Source: Lysinibacillus fusiformis (GTDB taxonomy: Bacteria > Bacillota > Bacilli > Bacillales_A > Planococcaceae). From it: a stretch of DNA of 64,000 bases. Made by a program: the position numbers and the translations under genes. The DNA is taken from the NCBI RefSeq assembly GCF_007362955.1, contig NZ_CP041696.1, positions 4,650,001-4,714,000 on the forward strand. Direction: 5' to 3'. Shown one piece after another: positions 44,497 to 54,290 of the stretch (positions are counted from its first letter, which is position 1; every line of letters begins with the position of its first letter). The notes beneath the pieces are model-generated. The model was not told the DNA's origin and made no database searches. It saw nothing but the letters and a program-made list of their open reading frames with translations.

Positions 44497-45045
44497 ATGC
44501 TTAAACATCGAGACCTACATGAATGTACAGAGCTTTATGAGCTATTATCACACCCTTCTGTTTTCCCTTTTGTCCGTCAAAAAGCCACATCTGCTGATGA
44601 ATACTGGTTTATGACAAAACAACTGATTGAAGAAGAAGCGAGAGGACTCGCTATTTCTAGGACAATAACTGATGATTGGGGTCAACCAATCGGCACCATC
44701 AGCATTCATGATGTAGAGGACGGTGCTGGCTTTCTCGGAACGTGGATCGGACTTCCTTATCAGGGTCAAGGTTATAACCAAAAGGCTAAAATGCTTTTTT
44801 TGAACGAATTATTCTTTGATTATAATTTCCATACGGTCTTTCTCCGTATTCGAGTTGAAAATATAAAATCTCAGCGTGCAGCTTTAAAACTCCCTTACGT
44901 CATCATTGCTAACGAAAGTCACCCGACATTATTGGCACAGGTAAATGGTGGAGAAGCACAATTTACTTTATATAAAATCCCACGTGATTTGTTCTACCTA
45001 ACAACTGCAAATCAATTGCAAGAAGGCGAAGAACAAGCAATGTAA
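44497..45045 (+). CDS. GNAT-family N-acetyltransferase (RimJ-like)
   Basis: The product is 182 residues with AAAGGAGG before the ATG. It starts LKHRDLHECTELYELLSHPSVFPFVRQ, as in RimJ/RimL-type enzymes that read the region before the core. GTISIHDVEDGAGFLGTWIGLPYQGQGYNQKAKMLFLNELFFD carries the acetyl-CoA site (QGQGYNQKA). The substrate is unknown. It ends in a terminator shared with murG. Confidence 0.87.
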   Translation: MLKHRDLHECTELYELLSHPSVFPFVRQKATSADEYWFMTKQLIEEEARGLAISRTITDDWGQPIGTISIHDVEDGAGFLGTWIGLPYQGQGYNQKAKMLFLNELFFDYNFHTVFLRIRVENIKSQRAALKLPYVIIANESHPTLLAQVNGGEAQFTLYKIPRDLFYLTTANQLQEGEEQAM

Positions 45046-45077
45046 TTTAAAAATCAGATTTTTACGAACGAAAAGAA

Positions 45078-45120
45078 GCTATGTATTCTGTCTACGATGA
45101 CAGAACACATAGCTTTTTCT
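45078..45120. terminator. Bidirectional terminator between GNAT and murG
   Basis: AGCTATGT and ACATAGCT, with inner CTGTC and GACAG, form a long hairpin followed by T5. Confidence 0.9.
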
Positions 45121-46195
45121 ATTTTTTAAATTGTAAAATTAATTTCGCCATCTCATCTGGCGTTTTCGGTCTTTGCGTTTTCTCCATCGTTGCAGTCATT
45201 TCTGATTTGCGGGTTGATAACGTATGCACGGATTTTATAAATGATTCCTTTGTTAATTCATCCTCTTGTAATACTTCTCCATAGCCCTGTCTTTTAAATA
45301 AGTTGGCGTTTAATATTTGGTCACCACGACTTTTTTGTGCAGAAAGTGGGATTAACAACATTGGCTTATGAAGTGCTAAAAATTCAAAAATCGAATTGGA
45401 CCCTGCCCGCGATACGACAAAATCTGCCGCATGTAATAAATCCGGTAATTCCGTTGTCACATACTCAAACTGCTTGTAGCCTGATAGTGACTCCAGTGCT
45501 TGATCGTTATTTCCTTTGCCACATAGATGGATTACTTGGAAAGTTTGTAATAGTTCTGGTAAGTTTTGACGGAGGGCATCATTTAAGACAACCGATCCTA
45601 GACTCCCTCCCATGACAAGTAATACAGGTTTTGACGTTGTAAAGCCGCAAATTGATAACCCCTTTGCTTTATTACCCGTAAAGAGCTCTTGGCGAATAAT
45701 CGAACCTGTACAAGTAGCCTTTTCTTGTGGTAAATGCTGCAGCGTTTCTTCAAAGATAGTGAAGATATGTGAGGCAAATGGCAAAGCAATTTTATTTGCC
45801 AACCCAGGTGTTACATCTGATTCATGAATAACGACCGGAACGCCTGCAACTTTAGCAGCCATCACGACTGGTACCGAGACAAAACCACCTTTTGAAAAAA
45901 TGACCTGAGGTTTTACTTTTTTTATAATACGAAAAGCCTGCATGATTCCAGCAAGCACTTTAAAAGGATCAGTAAAGTTTTTCATTGAGAAATAACGACG
46001 CAATTTCCCGCTTGATATTCCATAAAACGGAACATCGGGAAACGCCTCGCCTATTAATTCTTTTTCAATACCTTGCTCTGAACCAATATAGTGGACATCA
46101 TAACCTAGTTCAAGTAAAGACGGTAGTATCGCTTGGTTGAGTGATACATGGCCTGCTGTCCCACCACCGGTTAAAATGATTGTTTGTTGTTTCAC
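45119..46195 (-). CDS. murG: Undecaprenyl-PP-MurNAc-pentapeptide GlcNAc transferase
   Basis: The product is 358 residues from a GTG seven bases after GGAG, giving [20 protein letters not shown]; a longer frame is unsupported. GGGTAGHV is the lipid-binding glycine loop. The C-terminal domain has [38 protein letters not shown] and the UDP-GlcNAc-binding residues. It makes lipid II. It stands alone here, outside any division/cell-wall cluster, so it may be a second copy like those of the B. cereus group. Confidence 0.92.
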   Translation of the reverse strand: MKQQTIILTGGGTAGHVSLNQAILPSLLELGYDVHYIGSEQGIEKELIGEAFPDVPFYGISSGKLRRYFSMKNFTDPFKVLAGIMQAFRIIKKVKPQVIFSKGGFVSVPVVMAAKVAGVPVVIHESDVTPGLANKIALPFASHIFTIFEETLQHLPQEKATCTGSIIRQELFTGNKAKGLSICGFTTSKPVLLVMGGSLGSVVLNDALRQNLPELLQTFQVIHLCGKGNNDQALESLSGYKQFEYVTTELPDLLHAADFVVSRAGSNSIFEFLALHKPMLLIPLSAQKSRGDQILNANLFKRQGYGEVLQEDELTKESFIKSVHTLSTRKSEMTATMEKTQRPKTPDEMAKLILQFKK

Positions 46196-46223
46196 GTAAA
46201 TTCTCCTATTCCTAAAAAGCCAT

Positions 46224-46244
46224 AGTAGCAATTGCTACTTTTTC
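46224..46244. repeat. Palindrome upstream of murG
   Basis: AGTAGCAATTGCTACT is a perfect 16-bp palindrome followed by T5 on the plus strand, about 30 bases before the murG start. It could be an operator or a small hairpin in the murG leader. The rest of the gap to 46545 shows no gene. Confidence 0.55.
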
Positions 46245-46545
46245 GTTTACAGTCTTTTATTTTACTATATGCGGACAAAAAGATATAGATGAAGCCTTTA
46301 ATTTTTCATCCATTGCACTATCTATATGCTATACTAGTTCATTATGATTAAACGCTCTTCAGCAACTATACTGGTATCTCTCCCCTTCAAGTAAGAATGC
46401 GTATCTGTAGCATGCATAGAATACATAATTACTGATTACCCGTGCGAAATGAGCAGATTTATAAATTTGTCCTTTTAAATTCTTTAAAGAAAGACTTATC
46501 GGACAGCATTAATTTCAACTGAATAAAATAAAAGGAAGATACACT

Positions 46546-47892
46546 ATGTACGAAACAACAACGTTAAAAGAGAAATATGCATTAATGCTGAAAATGATTG
46601 TACCTATTTTAGTAACTCAAGTAGCCATTTATTTAATCTCGTTTTTCGATATTTTAATGTCTAGTCGCTATGGCACTCCTGATTTAGCAGGCGTTTCAAT
46701 CGGTTCATCTATTTGGATGCCTGTCTATACAGGACTTTCTGGCATTTTATTGGCAATTACACCCATCGTCTCACAACTTGTCGGTGCTAAAAAAGAAATG
46801 GATGCAAAAAAGGCTGTACAACAGGGATTGTATGTAGCTATACTGATCGTTATTATTATTTTAGTTATTTTAATCACAGGCATTGATTGGTTTCTAGGCA
46901 TTATGCAATTAGAAGCTACAGTGCATCATATCGCTAAATCTTATATTTATGCTATGTGTGTTGGACTATTACCACTATTTTTATTTTTTGTACTACGTTG
47001 CTTCATCGATGCACTTGGGCAAACAAGGGTAACGATGATGATAACTTTGCTCGCTACACCGATTAATATTTTGTTAAATTACCTTTTTATTTTCGGTAAG
47101 TTTGGTGCACCTGAACTAGGTGGCATTGGTGCTGGTGTCGCCACTGCTATTACCTACTGGTTAATTTTCTTTATCACCGTATGGATTGTTGCGAAGCGCA
47201 AACCTTTTGAACGCTTTCGTATTTTTCATGAGTGGCCAAAGCTTGAATGGCTACGTTGGAAGGAAATCTTAATCATCGGTGTACCCATAGGCATATCTTT
47301 ATTTGCCGAAACCAGTATTTTTTCTGCAGTGACCATGATGATGAGTCGTTTTAGTACTGAAATCATTGCCGCACATCAAATTGCATTAAATTTTACGAGC
47401 CTGCTATATATGGTTCCTCTTAGTATTTCAATGGGTGTAACGATTTTAGTTGGTTTTGAAATAGGTGCTGGGCGAATGCATAGTGCAAAAATTTATAGTT
47501 TTATTTGTGTAGGTACTGCGATTGGATTTAGTTTTATCTCCGCTTGTATCCTCTTTATGCTACGTGAACCAGTTGCAAATATGTATTCAACAGATGCAAA
47601 AGTTCTGGAGTATGCAGTGCAATTTTTAGTGTTCGCAGCTATTTTCCAGCTTTCAGATGCTATTCAGGCACCTGTTCAGGGAGCATTACGTGGTTATAAG
47701 GATGTGACGGTAACCTTTATAATGGCAATCATATCATATTGGGTTATTGGTCTACCTGTCGGATATGCACTTGCAAACTATACCGATTTTGGTCCATTCG
47801 GCTATTGGATTGGACTTGTAGCAGGCCTTTCTGCAGGCGCCATCACGTTATTAATTCGCTTACTACTCGTGCAACGAAAATTCGCGACATAA
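46546..47892 (+). CDS. MATE-family multidrug efflux transporter
   Basis: The product is 448 residues with AAGGAAG before the ATG and twelve predicted helices in two MatE halves. The N-terminal half has FFDILMSSRYGTPDLAGVSIGSSIWMP and GILLAITPIVSQLVGA. The second half has MVPLSISMGVTILVGFEIGAG and DAIQAPVQGALRGYKD. It is of the NorM/DinF type, exporting drugs with Na+ or H+. The substrate is unknown. Confidence 0.92.
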   Translation: MYETTTLKEKYALMLKMIVPILVTQVAIYLISFFDILMSSRYGTPDLAGVSIGSSIWMPVYTGLSGILLAITPIVSQLVGAKKEMDAKKAVQQGLYVAILIVIIILVILITGIDWFLGIMQLEATVHHIAKSYIYAMCVGLLPLFLFFVLRCFIDALGQTRVTMMITLLATPINILLNYLFIFGKFGAPELGGIGAGVATAITYWLIFFITVWIVAKRKPFERFRIFHEWPKLEWLRWKEILIIGVPIGISLFAETSIFSAVTMMMSRFSTEIIAAHQIALNFTSLLYMVPLSISMGVTILVGFEIGAGRMHSAKIYSFICVGTAIGFSFISACILFMLREPVANMYSTDAKVLEYAVQFLVFAAIFQLSDAIQAPVQGALRGYKDVTVTFIMAIISYWVIGLPVGYALANYTDFGPFGYWIGLVAGLSAGAITLLIRLLLVQRKFAT

Positions 47893-47925
47893 AAAAAGGA
47901 GACGCAATTGCGTCTCCTTTTTAAC
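47892..47925. terminator. Bidirectional terminator between MATE and gerC
   Basis: AAAAAGGAGACGC pairs perfectly with GCGTCTCCTTTTT around AATT. It overlaps the 3' ends of both genes. Confidence 0.93.
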
Positions 47926-49000
47926 GTAAAACTCCTGTACGAATAATCTTCACCTTGACCTTTGGTTCTAAGGTAAGCGAAGCAAATTGTTCGTGCCAGT
48001 CTTCCTTAAACATTTTTGGATGATAGGAACGAATATGTCGTCCAATTCCTAAAGTATCCGATTTTTGTTCTTGTAATATCTTTAAAACTTCTTCAAAATC
48101 AGCTTGTACTTTTTTTTGTAGCATCGCTTGAACATCATCCCGAATGTTACTTTCGTAAAGTTTATCATGCGAAAATTCATCAACTTCTATATCAATTGTA
48201 TAATTCATCTTTATTGTTTTTAATGCTTCGTTAACCGTCCATTTGCGTTTAATATGAATGACTTCAGAAGTTATTGGTATTTCTTTATCATCTAATGTCA
48301 ACATATAGGTTATTCGTGCATGTTGACTAGCTTGATTCATGAGCAACAGCATGATCAATGATTGTTTTGAATCTAATACTTCACCAGTAAATGTTGAGCC
48401 TGAAAAAAGCGCAACCCCCGCCGCTTCCGCTCTATTTTCGGTGTCATTCATTTTTATATAAGGGATGGCGTTATCAATAGCATTATCAAATAACAACGAG
48501 CCCACTGTCTGCAAATCGAGTTTTGGATAAATCGTGTTATCTTCCGAGCTTTCAATAAATCGTTGATAATATCCACCTGCACTATCCGCTAGATTCTTTG
48601 TCAGATCCATATACGGTTTTACGTCACCTTCCGTTATAGCAATCTTGATAGTAATAGGATTTTGAGGGTCACGAAAATAGATATCCAATATATCATAGAG
48701 TGGCGCCTTTACCGTTTTATCGGAAATTAAAATTGTCGACAACTCGGATAAATCAAGCGTTTGTTCTATTTTCATATTTGCTTTGTCACGAACATCACGT
48801 GGTGATAGACCAGTGGATTCAATAATCATGATTTCACTTTGATTTGCTGTTGTTTTGGGGTACGCGTAGTAGCCAGTATATTCGCCAATATAGCCATCTA
48901 CACCAACAAGTGTGACGACTGAAGAGTTTTTATATAACCGTTCATCCCAGCAGCCAGCAAGGAGAACAACTACAAGTAGCATTATCCCTTTTCGATACAT
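47921..49000 (-). CDS. Ger(x)C-family spore germination lipoprotein
   Basis: The product is 359 residues from ATG after GGAGGGGG. The lipobox is LLAGC after a short signal. The sequence CWDERLYKNSSVVTLVGVDG is the typical start of GerC proteins (CWDxxEL...VxAxGID). As third component of a germinant receptor it anchors the complex in the spore inner membrane. It overlaps the 3' end of the GerB gene. Confidence 0.93.
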   Translation of the reverse strand: MYRKGIMLLVVVLLAGCWDERLYKNSSVVTLVGVDGYIGEYTGYYAYPKTTANQSEIMIIESTGLSPRDVRDKANMKIEQTLDLSELSTILISDKTVKAPLYDILDIYFRDPQNPITIKIAITEGDVKPYMDLTKNLADSAGGYYQRFIESSEDNTIYPKLDLQTVGSLLFDNAIDNAIPYIKMNDTENRAEAAGVALFSGSTFTGEVLDSKQSLIMLLLMNQASQHARITYMLTLDDKEIPITSEVIHIKRKWTVNEALKTIKMNYTIDIEVDEFSHDKLYESNIRDDVQAMLQKKVQADFEEVLKILQEQKSDTLGIGRHIRSYHPKMFKEDWHEQFASLTLEPKVKVKIIRTGVLR

Positions 49001-50019
49001 TTTTTCCCCCTCCACTTATTCCAAAAAATAATGACAATCGGTAATAAAAAGGTAAAAACCAGAAAAATGTAATGCAATGAATTTCTAATCACTTCAATTC
49101 GATTAAATTGAATAAAAAAAAGAGGGAAAATGGCCAGTAAGATATGATAAATAAAGATATTTAATTTGGGACGTTTTCTTTTTTTTACAAAATGCACCAC
49201 TCTAAATGTTAGACCAAAAATCATAATTGTCACGATGGACCATGATAACCAAATATAAACGAAAAAAATATCAAGTCGCTTCACAAACGTTACTTCTTGC
49301 GCTTTTAAAATATAAATAATCGGCTCTGGTACTAGTTTCACTTCGTCAAGAGTGAAAAACATTTGAGTAAAAAGAATCGAAATCATATAAAAAACAAAAA
49401 TAACTTGTTGATAAAAAAATAATGGCTTCCCTTTTAAAGACAATTCCCGTTGTAAAAAGGGACGATAAATAAGGAACATCTCGACGCCCAAAAAAGCAAA
49501 GATACTATAATTGATTCCTTCTATAATTTGTCTCATGTTGTTAAATTCGAGTGGAAAAAGATTTGCCCAGTTAAGATCTGGCACAGCTAGCATCAAGAAC
49601 ACAATGAATAGAAAAATTATAGGTAAGAGCGTTACACCAATATTAATTACTGTCTCTGGCCGACTTAAATTTGCGTATAAAGAAAGCGCAACAATAACAA
49701 TGACGACAACCCATTCCGGTGTTTGTGGTAGAACCCATGACGCTAAAACATATTCCATATAGGCAATAAATACTACAGTAATACAAAACCAATAAATTTT
49801 ATATAGCCATTGAAAAAACATATTTAAATAAAAATAAACATAATATCGTTCATAAAAAATGATTAACAAATAGTGGATTACACTTGCAATTATAAATGAT
49901 AACCACGCTAAATTTCGACCTACGCTAATAAGTGGTGTTTGAAAAGAAATATATACAATACCTGTCTCTATAATAAATAATAGTAAAAAGAATTGTGCTT
50001 TTGATAGGGAAAAACTCAA
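48982..50019 (-). CDS. GerB-type germinant receptor permease
   Basis: The product is 345 residues from a TTG start that overlaps the gerA stop (TTGA). There are about ten membrane helices of the amino acid permease-like GerAB fold, beginning SLSKAQFFLLLFIIETGIVYISFQTP. This subunit binds the germinant, usually an amino acid. It is second in the operon. Confidence 0.92.
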   Translation of the reverse strand: MSFSLSKAQFFLLLFIIETGIVYISFQTPLISVGRNLAWLSFIIASVIHYLLIIFYERYYVYFYLNMFFQWLYKIYWFCITVVFIAYMEYVLASWVLPQTPEWVVVIVIVALSLYANLSRPETVINIGVTLLPIIFLFIVFLMLAVPDLNWANLFPLEFNNMRQIIEGINYSIFAFLGVEMFLIYRPFLQRELSLKGKPLFFYQQVIFVFYMISILFTQMFFTLDEVKLVPEPIIYILKAQEVTFVKRLDIFFVYIWLSWSIVTIMIFGLTFRVVHFVKKRKRPKLNIFIYHILLAIFPLFFIQFNRIEVIRNSLHYIFLVFTFLLPIVIIFWNKWRGKKCIEKG

Positions 50020-51449
50020 GGAGTATCACCATTCTTTACTCGATCATCCTTCGGGGGACTAAACGATGTTACTTGGACAGTTGGTTTGATAAATGGACCA
50101 CGTAAAAATATTTTATACAATTCTTTTGGCTGAAATGGCACAATAGGCGCAAAATAAGGCTGCTTTAACGAACTTAAATTAATCAGATGAATTAATAAAA
50201 TTACAACACCGATGACAATGCCGAAAAAACCAAATAAAGATGCTAACACCATAAACGGGAAACGTAGCAATCGAATCGTCGTATTTAACTCCATTGAAGG
50301 GACAACATAGCTAGAGATTGCAGTTAAAGCAACTACAATGACCATTAAATTAGAGACGAGTCCGGCACTAACTATCGCATCCCCAATAACTAGCCCCCCA
50401 ACAATACCTATAGTTTGACCTACAGATTGTGGTAAGCGAATACTTGACTCACGTATCAATTCCATAATAATTTCTAAGATAAGCGCTTCAATTAGGGGCC
50501 GATAGGGTATTTGATTGACGTCCCCTTTGACTTGATTGCTCAATTCTAATGGCAGTACTTCAAAGTGAAAGCTTATCACCGCAATATAAAAAGCGGGCAA
50601 AAAAACTGCTGTAATAAAGGACAGTAACCGAACTATTCGATAAAACGATCCAACTAACACACGAGCGTTATAATCATCCGGTGACTGGTAAAAGGAGAAA
50701 AAAGTCACAGGTGCTATTACAGCTGTCGGTGTAGTATTGGTCATGACAACGACTTTGCCTTCTACTAAATTGGCGACCACGCGATCCGGTCGCTCCGTAT
50801 TTAGTAATTGAGGAAATGGCGACCATACCGAATCTTCTAACACATCGCTTAATTGACCGATACTATAAAAATAGTCAATTTCAATTGCTTGAATGCGTTT
50901 TTCTAACTCCTGTAGAGTTTCTGGTTTTATAACACCATCCATATATAGATAGTAGGCCCTTGTATTTGTCTCTTTACCAATACTGAAAGATTTCACGATC
51001 AGGGCAGGATTATTAATTCGTTTCCGTAACAAAGCTAAATTAGTATCAAGATTTTCGATGAGCCCATCATGTGAGCCGCGAAGAATATGTTCATTATTCG
51101 GTTCATCTGGATTTCGGTTTACCTCATTCAATATAGTGAGAGAAAGCATTTCACCCGAATCAGGTAATACAATCAGCGTTTCTCCCTTACATATACGTTC
51201 AACTGCTTGCGGCATCGTGAACTGTTCAAGCGTCGATACTAAGGTTTCACTCCAATAGGGTTTCTCCGTATCTAGGCGTGCATAAATAGTATCGAGAATT
51301 CTTTGTACTTCTTTTGCATCTACTAGTGAGGCATAAAAGCATAATATCGCAGATGATCCATTCCGCCAATCTACCTGTCTAACTGTAAAATCAGATGAAT
51401 GATAAAAGGCTTTCTGCATACTTTTCATCATTAATTCCACTTTATCCAT
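50016..51449 (-). CDS. GerA-type spore germination protein
   Basis: The product is 477 residues from ATG after AGGAGGCG; a longer frame to 51497 is unsupported. The N-terminal cytoplasmic domain has DFTVRQVDWRNGSSAILCFYASLVDAKEV and EQFTMPQAVERICKGETLIV. EGKVVVMTNTTPTAVIAPVTFFSFYQSPDDYNAR and the membrane part beginning ISFHFEVLPLELSNQ are hallmarks of the GerA family. It starts a coupled gerA-gerB-gerC operon, which should be made in the forespore. Confidence 0.94.
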   Translation of the reverse strand: MDKVELMMKSMQKAFYHSSDFTVRQVDWRNGSSAILCFYASLVDAKEVQRILDTIYARLDTEKPYWSETLVSTLEQFTMPQAVERICKGETLIVLPDSGEMLSLTILNEVNRNPDEPNNEHILRGSHDGLIENLDTNLALLRKRINNPALIVKSFSIGKETNTRAYYLYMDGVIKPETLQELEKRIQAIEIDYFYSIGQLSDVLEDSVWSPFPQLLNTERPDRVVANLVEGKVVVMTNTTPTAVIAPVTFFSFYQSPDDYNARVLVGSFYRIVRLLSFITAVFLPAFYIAVISFHFEVLPLELSNQVKGDVNQIPYRPLIEALILEIIMELIRESSIRLPQSVGQTIGIVGGLVIGDAIVSAGLVSNLMVIVVALTAISSYVVPSMELNTTIRLLRFPFMVLASLFGFFGIVIGVVILLIHLINLSSLKQPYFAPIVPFQPKELYKIFLRGPFIKPTVQVTSFSPPKDDRVKNGDTP

Positions 51450-51569
51450 AAAACGCCTCCTATAGAGGGAAGTATAGGCAAAAACAGCTTTTTTCAAACG
51501 TTACGGCCGCCAATCAGTTCAATTTACTGTAGCATTATTTTCCCCACAGCTTTACATCATTTACAACAT

Positions 51570-51614
51570 AAAAAGACGTCCAAATAAGCCATAAAAGCCT
51601 TTTTTGGACGTCCA
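51570..51614 (-). terminator. Terminator of the CAP-domain gene
   Basis: GGACGTCCAAA pairs with TTTGGACGTC around a loop of about 20 bases, with T5 on the minus strand. Confidence 0.82.
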
Positions 51615-51669
51615 TTCATTTCTGCTAATGAAATTATTAAAATAAGATTTTCTAGCAATATATTAAAGA

Positions 51670-52356
51670 TTATTTTTGAATAAATTGTTGAGTCCAGTAG
51701 TTACCTGACTTCACATAACCTACACCAATATGTGTAAACTTAGCATTTAAAATATTAGCACGGTGACCTGGTGAATCCATCCAAGCTTGTACAACCTCTT
51801 GTGGTGTACGTTGACCTTTGGCAATGTTTTCACCTGCTCCTTTATACGTTATACCTAATGCTTTCATGCGATCAAATGGTGAACCAAATGTTGGACTTGT
51901 ATGTGAGAAATAGTTTTTTGTTTGCATATCTTGTGATTTCTCACGAGCTGCAGCCATTAATTTTGCATCCGTTTGTAGTGGTGATAATCCAGCTTTTGTA
52001 CGTTCTGCATTCGTTAATTTTACTACTTCTTGTTCAAATGCAGTGACATCAGACGTTGTTGTTGTCGGCGTTGTAGTAGATGGTGCTGTTGTTGTATTTT
52101 CTTTTTGCGTTGTTTGTGTATTATTTGTAGTTGTTTGTGTATTATTTGTAGTTGTTTGTGTTGATTTTGAAGGTGTTGTAACCTTTGCTGGTTTTTTCAC
52201 CTGCCAGTTGTTACTTGACCATTTATAGTAATAAGTTGTACAGTTTGTTGTTTGTTTGACTGTATTCCCCTCTGTAGTATTAGATGCAGCAGAAGCCAAC
52301 TGAATTGGAGCTGCTAATAGAAATGTGACACAAATTGCAGTGAGTGTTTTTTTCAT
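51670..52356 (-). CDS. Secreted CAP-domain protein (YkwD-like)
   Basis: The product is 228 residues. A signal peptide ends about residue 23 (IQLASAAS). A low-complexity Thr/Gln/Asn linker follows at about 60-100 (TQTTTNN repeated), then a CAP/SCP domain from about 105: FEQEVVKLTNAERTKAGLSPLQTDAKLMAAAREKSQDM, FSHTSPTFGSPFDRM, and HRANILNAKFTHIGVGYVKSG. The bacterial YkwD family is linked to spores and the wall without a known activity. It is monocistronic. Confidence 0.9.
   Translation of the reverse strand: MKKTLTAICVTFLLAAPIQLASAASNTTEGNTVKQTTNCTTYYYKWSSNNWQVKKPAKVTTPSKSTQTTTNNTQTTTNNTQTTQKENTTTAPSTTTPTTTTSDVTAFEQEVVKLTNAERTKAGLSPLQTDAKLMAAAREKSQDMQTKNYFSHTSPTFGSPFDRMKALGITYKGAGENIAKGQRTPQEVVQAWMDSPGHRANILNAKFTHIGVGYVKSGNYWTQQFIQK
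52107..52165 (-). repeat. In-gene tandem repeat coding TQTTTNN
   Basis: A 21-base unit (GTAGTTGTTTGTGTATTATTT on the plus strand) is present almost identically in tandem, with a partial third copy. It encodes the repeated TQTTTNN linker of the CAP protein and may vary in number between strains. Confidence 0.85.
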
Positions 52357-52560
52357 TTTGCAATCTCTCCTCTCTGCAACCTATCGTAAAGGATGAATCT
52401 ATAAAAATTCTTACCAACATCTGCTAGCTTCACCAACAAAAGAGTAGATTCCAGATATACAGGAGTTTTTACGCAATAATTTTTAGCAAGTTTCGCCAAT
52501 CTATGAAATACTTACGTTTTAAATAGGGTTGACATACCTCAAAAACTAGTGAATTATATG

Positions 52561-53112
52561 CTAATATTTTTCATATTGAACACCATAATAGATACTTGCA
52601 CCTACAGAAAATCCATGTGTACTTGTTTTAGCATCTTCTAATTTAATACCAAAACTAAAAAAATCTTCTGGCCCTTGTGTAAATTGGCCAAGTTCGATAG
52701 CTTGCTCATTATCACCCCGAACTTCAATAAATGGTATTTCAATATCAGTTGAAGCATTCTTTAAGTTTTGCGTTAAGAAATAACCTTGCAATCTAGGTAA
52801 TTTATTGTCAATGGTCAAGGTGAAATAAATATCTTGCACCTCTTCCCGGACCATCACTTCTGTTAAAACGATGTGAGAGTTGCCAATACGGGCGACCACT
52901 TCATGCATGCTTTGCGGTCCCTTAGCACTTAACTTGAACCAATCAGATTTTATATAGAGGTTTACAGCCCTATAATCTTCACCAATAGTTGTTCGATAAC
53001 CATTACCGGACAAAATGTCTTGTTCTATTGGCGCATCGCAATAATAGCGATATAACCATATACCAATCAGGATAAGCAACATGATAAATGATACGGAGAA
53101 TACTTTCTTCAA
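52561..53112 (-). CDS. Membrane-anchored hypothetical protein
   Basis: The product is 183 residues from a TTG eight bases after AAGGGGG. An N-terminal helix (FSVSFIMLLILIGIWLYRYY) is followed by an extracytoplasmic beta-rich domain. Patterns such as VNLYIKSDWFKLSAKGPQSM suggest a beta-sandwich. I do not recognise a family. It stands alone between two terminators. Confidence 0.7.
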   Translation of the reverse strand: MKKVFSVSFIMLLILIGIWLYRYYCDAPIEQDILSGNGYRTTIGEDYRAVNLYIKSDWFKLSAKGPQSMHEVVARIGNSHIVLTEVMVREEVQDIYFTLTIDNKLPRLQGYFLTQNLKNASTDIEIPFIEVRGDNEQAIELGQFTQGPEDFFSFGIKLEDAKTSTHGFSVGASIYYGVQYEKY

Positions 53113-53198
53113 TCTAATACCCCCTTTTATAACATGCTAAAATTAATAGCAACATTGAATTCGTCATTTTTAGTGCAAAGTCTTTCGCATGCACCTAC

Positions 53199-53243
53199 TT
53201 AAAAGGAGGTGCCTTAGAATTAATCTAAGACGCCCCCTTTTTG
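53199..53243 (-). terminator. Terminator of the CobW-type GTPase gene
   Basis: AAAAGGAGGTGCCTTAGA pairs with TCTAAGACGCCCCCTTTT with mismatches. Flanking A and T tracts make it usable on the minus strand. Confidence 0.75.
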
Positions 53244-53302
53244 CGAGAAAACTTTATATTGCTATAGAAAGCGAAGCGGCAGTTAATACTGATAGCTTGT
53301 TA

Positions 53303-54208
53303 TTAATAATCCACGCCAATCACCGATACAGCTCCTACATTTTCTCCTATAATCACAAGTTTTGCAGGCATCTTTACGTATTCTGGGAGCCACTGCACCA
53401 TGCCATATGCATATTGGAATAACATCGGATTTCTTATTCCCTCTACTGGCACGTAACCCTTCATACGGTACACGGAATCAGGTAAATGGCGAACCCACTC
53501 TTCAAACTGTTCTTGCGTAAAAGTTTCTTCTCTAAATTCTACCAACCGTGAGCCCAATTGGGTCGATGAAATAGGTGCACTCACAATATCGCGTTTATCC
53601 ACTTGTGCCGTTGCCGTTAAGTTTTCTAGTAAATGTAATGGCACGCGGCCATTTGTCGTTTGTAAAATAAATGCATGCGGATTAAAGCCTTGTAACTCAT
53701 ATACTACCTGAGCTTGCTCCGTTTCTGTCAGTAAGTCTATTTTATTAGCAAGTAATAAATGAGCATGACGAATTTGCTCCATAAATAATGAACGTATTTG
53801 TGGAGTTAACGTCCCGCGATTAAGCCATAACTTCGAGTCAGCCACTGTGACAATGCCTTTTACATGCAACTGTTCTGCAAATAACGGTGAATAGACAGCA
53901 TCTAATGCTTCTACGGGGTGTGCCGCTCCAGTTGTTTCAATAATAAGCACATCAAATTCACTATCTAATAGAAGCGATTGTATTTGAGCCTCTGTTTTTT
54001 CAGCTCCGGAACAGCAAATACAGCCATCTAGCATTTCTTTAAGTGGTACATCTTCTTCAACAGCTTGTGAGTCGAATGGTAATTTTCCAAGTTCATTCAT
54101 AATGACAGCGGGCTTTAATCCATTTTCTTTTAGTTGACGAATGACATCAGTCAACATAGATGTTTTACCGCTCCCTAAAAATCCACTAAATAAGTATACA
54201 TCTTTCAC
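53303..54208 (-). CDS. CobW/COG0523-family metal-related GTPase
   Basis: The product is 301 residues from a GTG after GGAGGGT. It is a G3E GTPase: Walker A GFLGSGKTS (9-17), the metal-binding CICC (63-66), switch ETTGAAHP (91-98) and NKID (155-158). The C-terminal CobW_C domain is short. These proteins deliver or insert metals such as zinc or cobalt. No Zur box or client gene is evident, so the metal is undetermined. Confidence 0.9.
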   Translation of the reverse strand: MKDVYLFSGFLGSGKTSMLTDVIRQLKENGLKPAVIMNELGKLPFDSQAVEEDVPLKEMLDGCICCSGAEKTEAQIQSLLLDSEFDVLIIETTGAAHPVEALDAVYSPLFAEQLHVKGIVTVADSKLWLNRGTLTPQIRSLFMEQIRHAHLLLANKIDLLTETEQAQVVYELQGFNPHAFILQTTNGRVPLHLLENLTATAQVDKRDIVSAPISSTQLGSRLVEFREETFTQEQFEEWVRHLPDSVYRMKGYVPVEGIRNPMLFQYAYGMVQWLPEYVKMPAKLVIIGENVGAVSVIGVDY

Positions 54209-54224
54209 AATTGTACCCTCCTAT

Positions 54225-54274
54225 GAAAAAAGCTGTCGCATTGGCCGTACTAGACGACTTTTTGCGACAGCTCC
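54225..54274 (-). terminator. Terminator of the carboxyl-terminal protease gene
   Basis: GAGCTGTCGC pairs with GCGACAGCT across a loop of about 28 bases, followed by T6 on the minus strand. Confidence 0.82.
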
Positions 54275-54290
54275 TGTGTTAGTTTGTTGT

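Noticed and set aside
52107..52165. Possible CRISPR-like repeats
   Set aside because: The units are contiguous without spacers and lie inside a coding region.
52043..52228. Valine-rich open frame opposite the CAP gene
   Set aside because: It is the antisense of the Thr/Gln/Asn repeat linker and not a gene.
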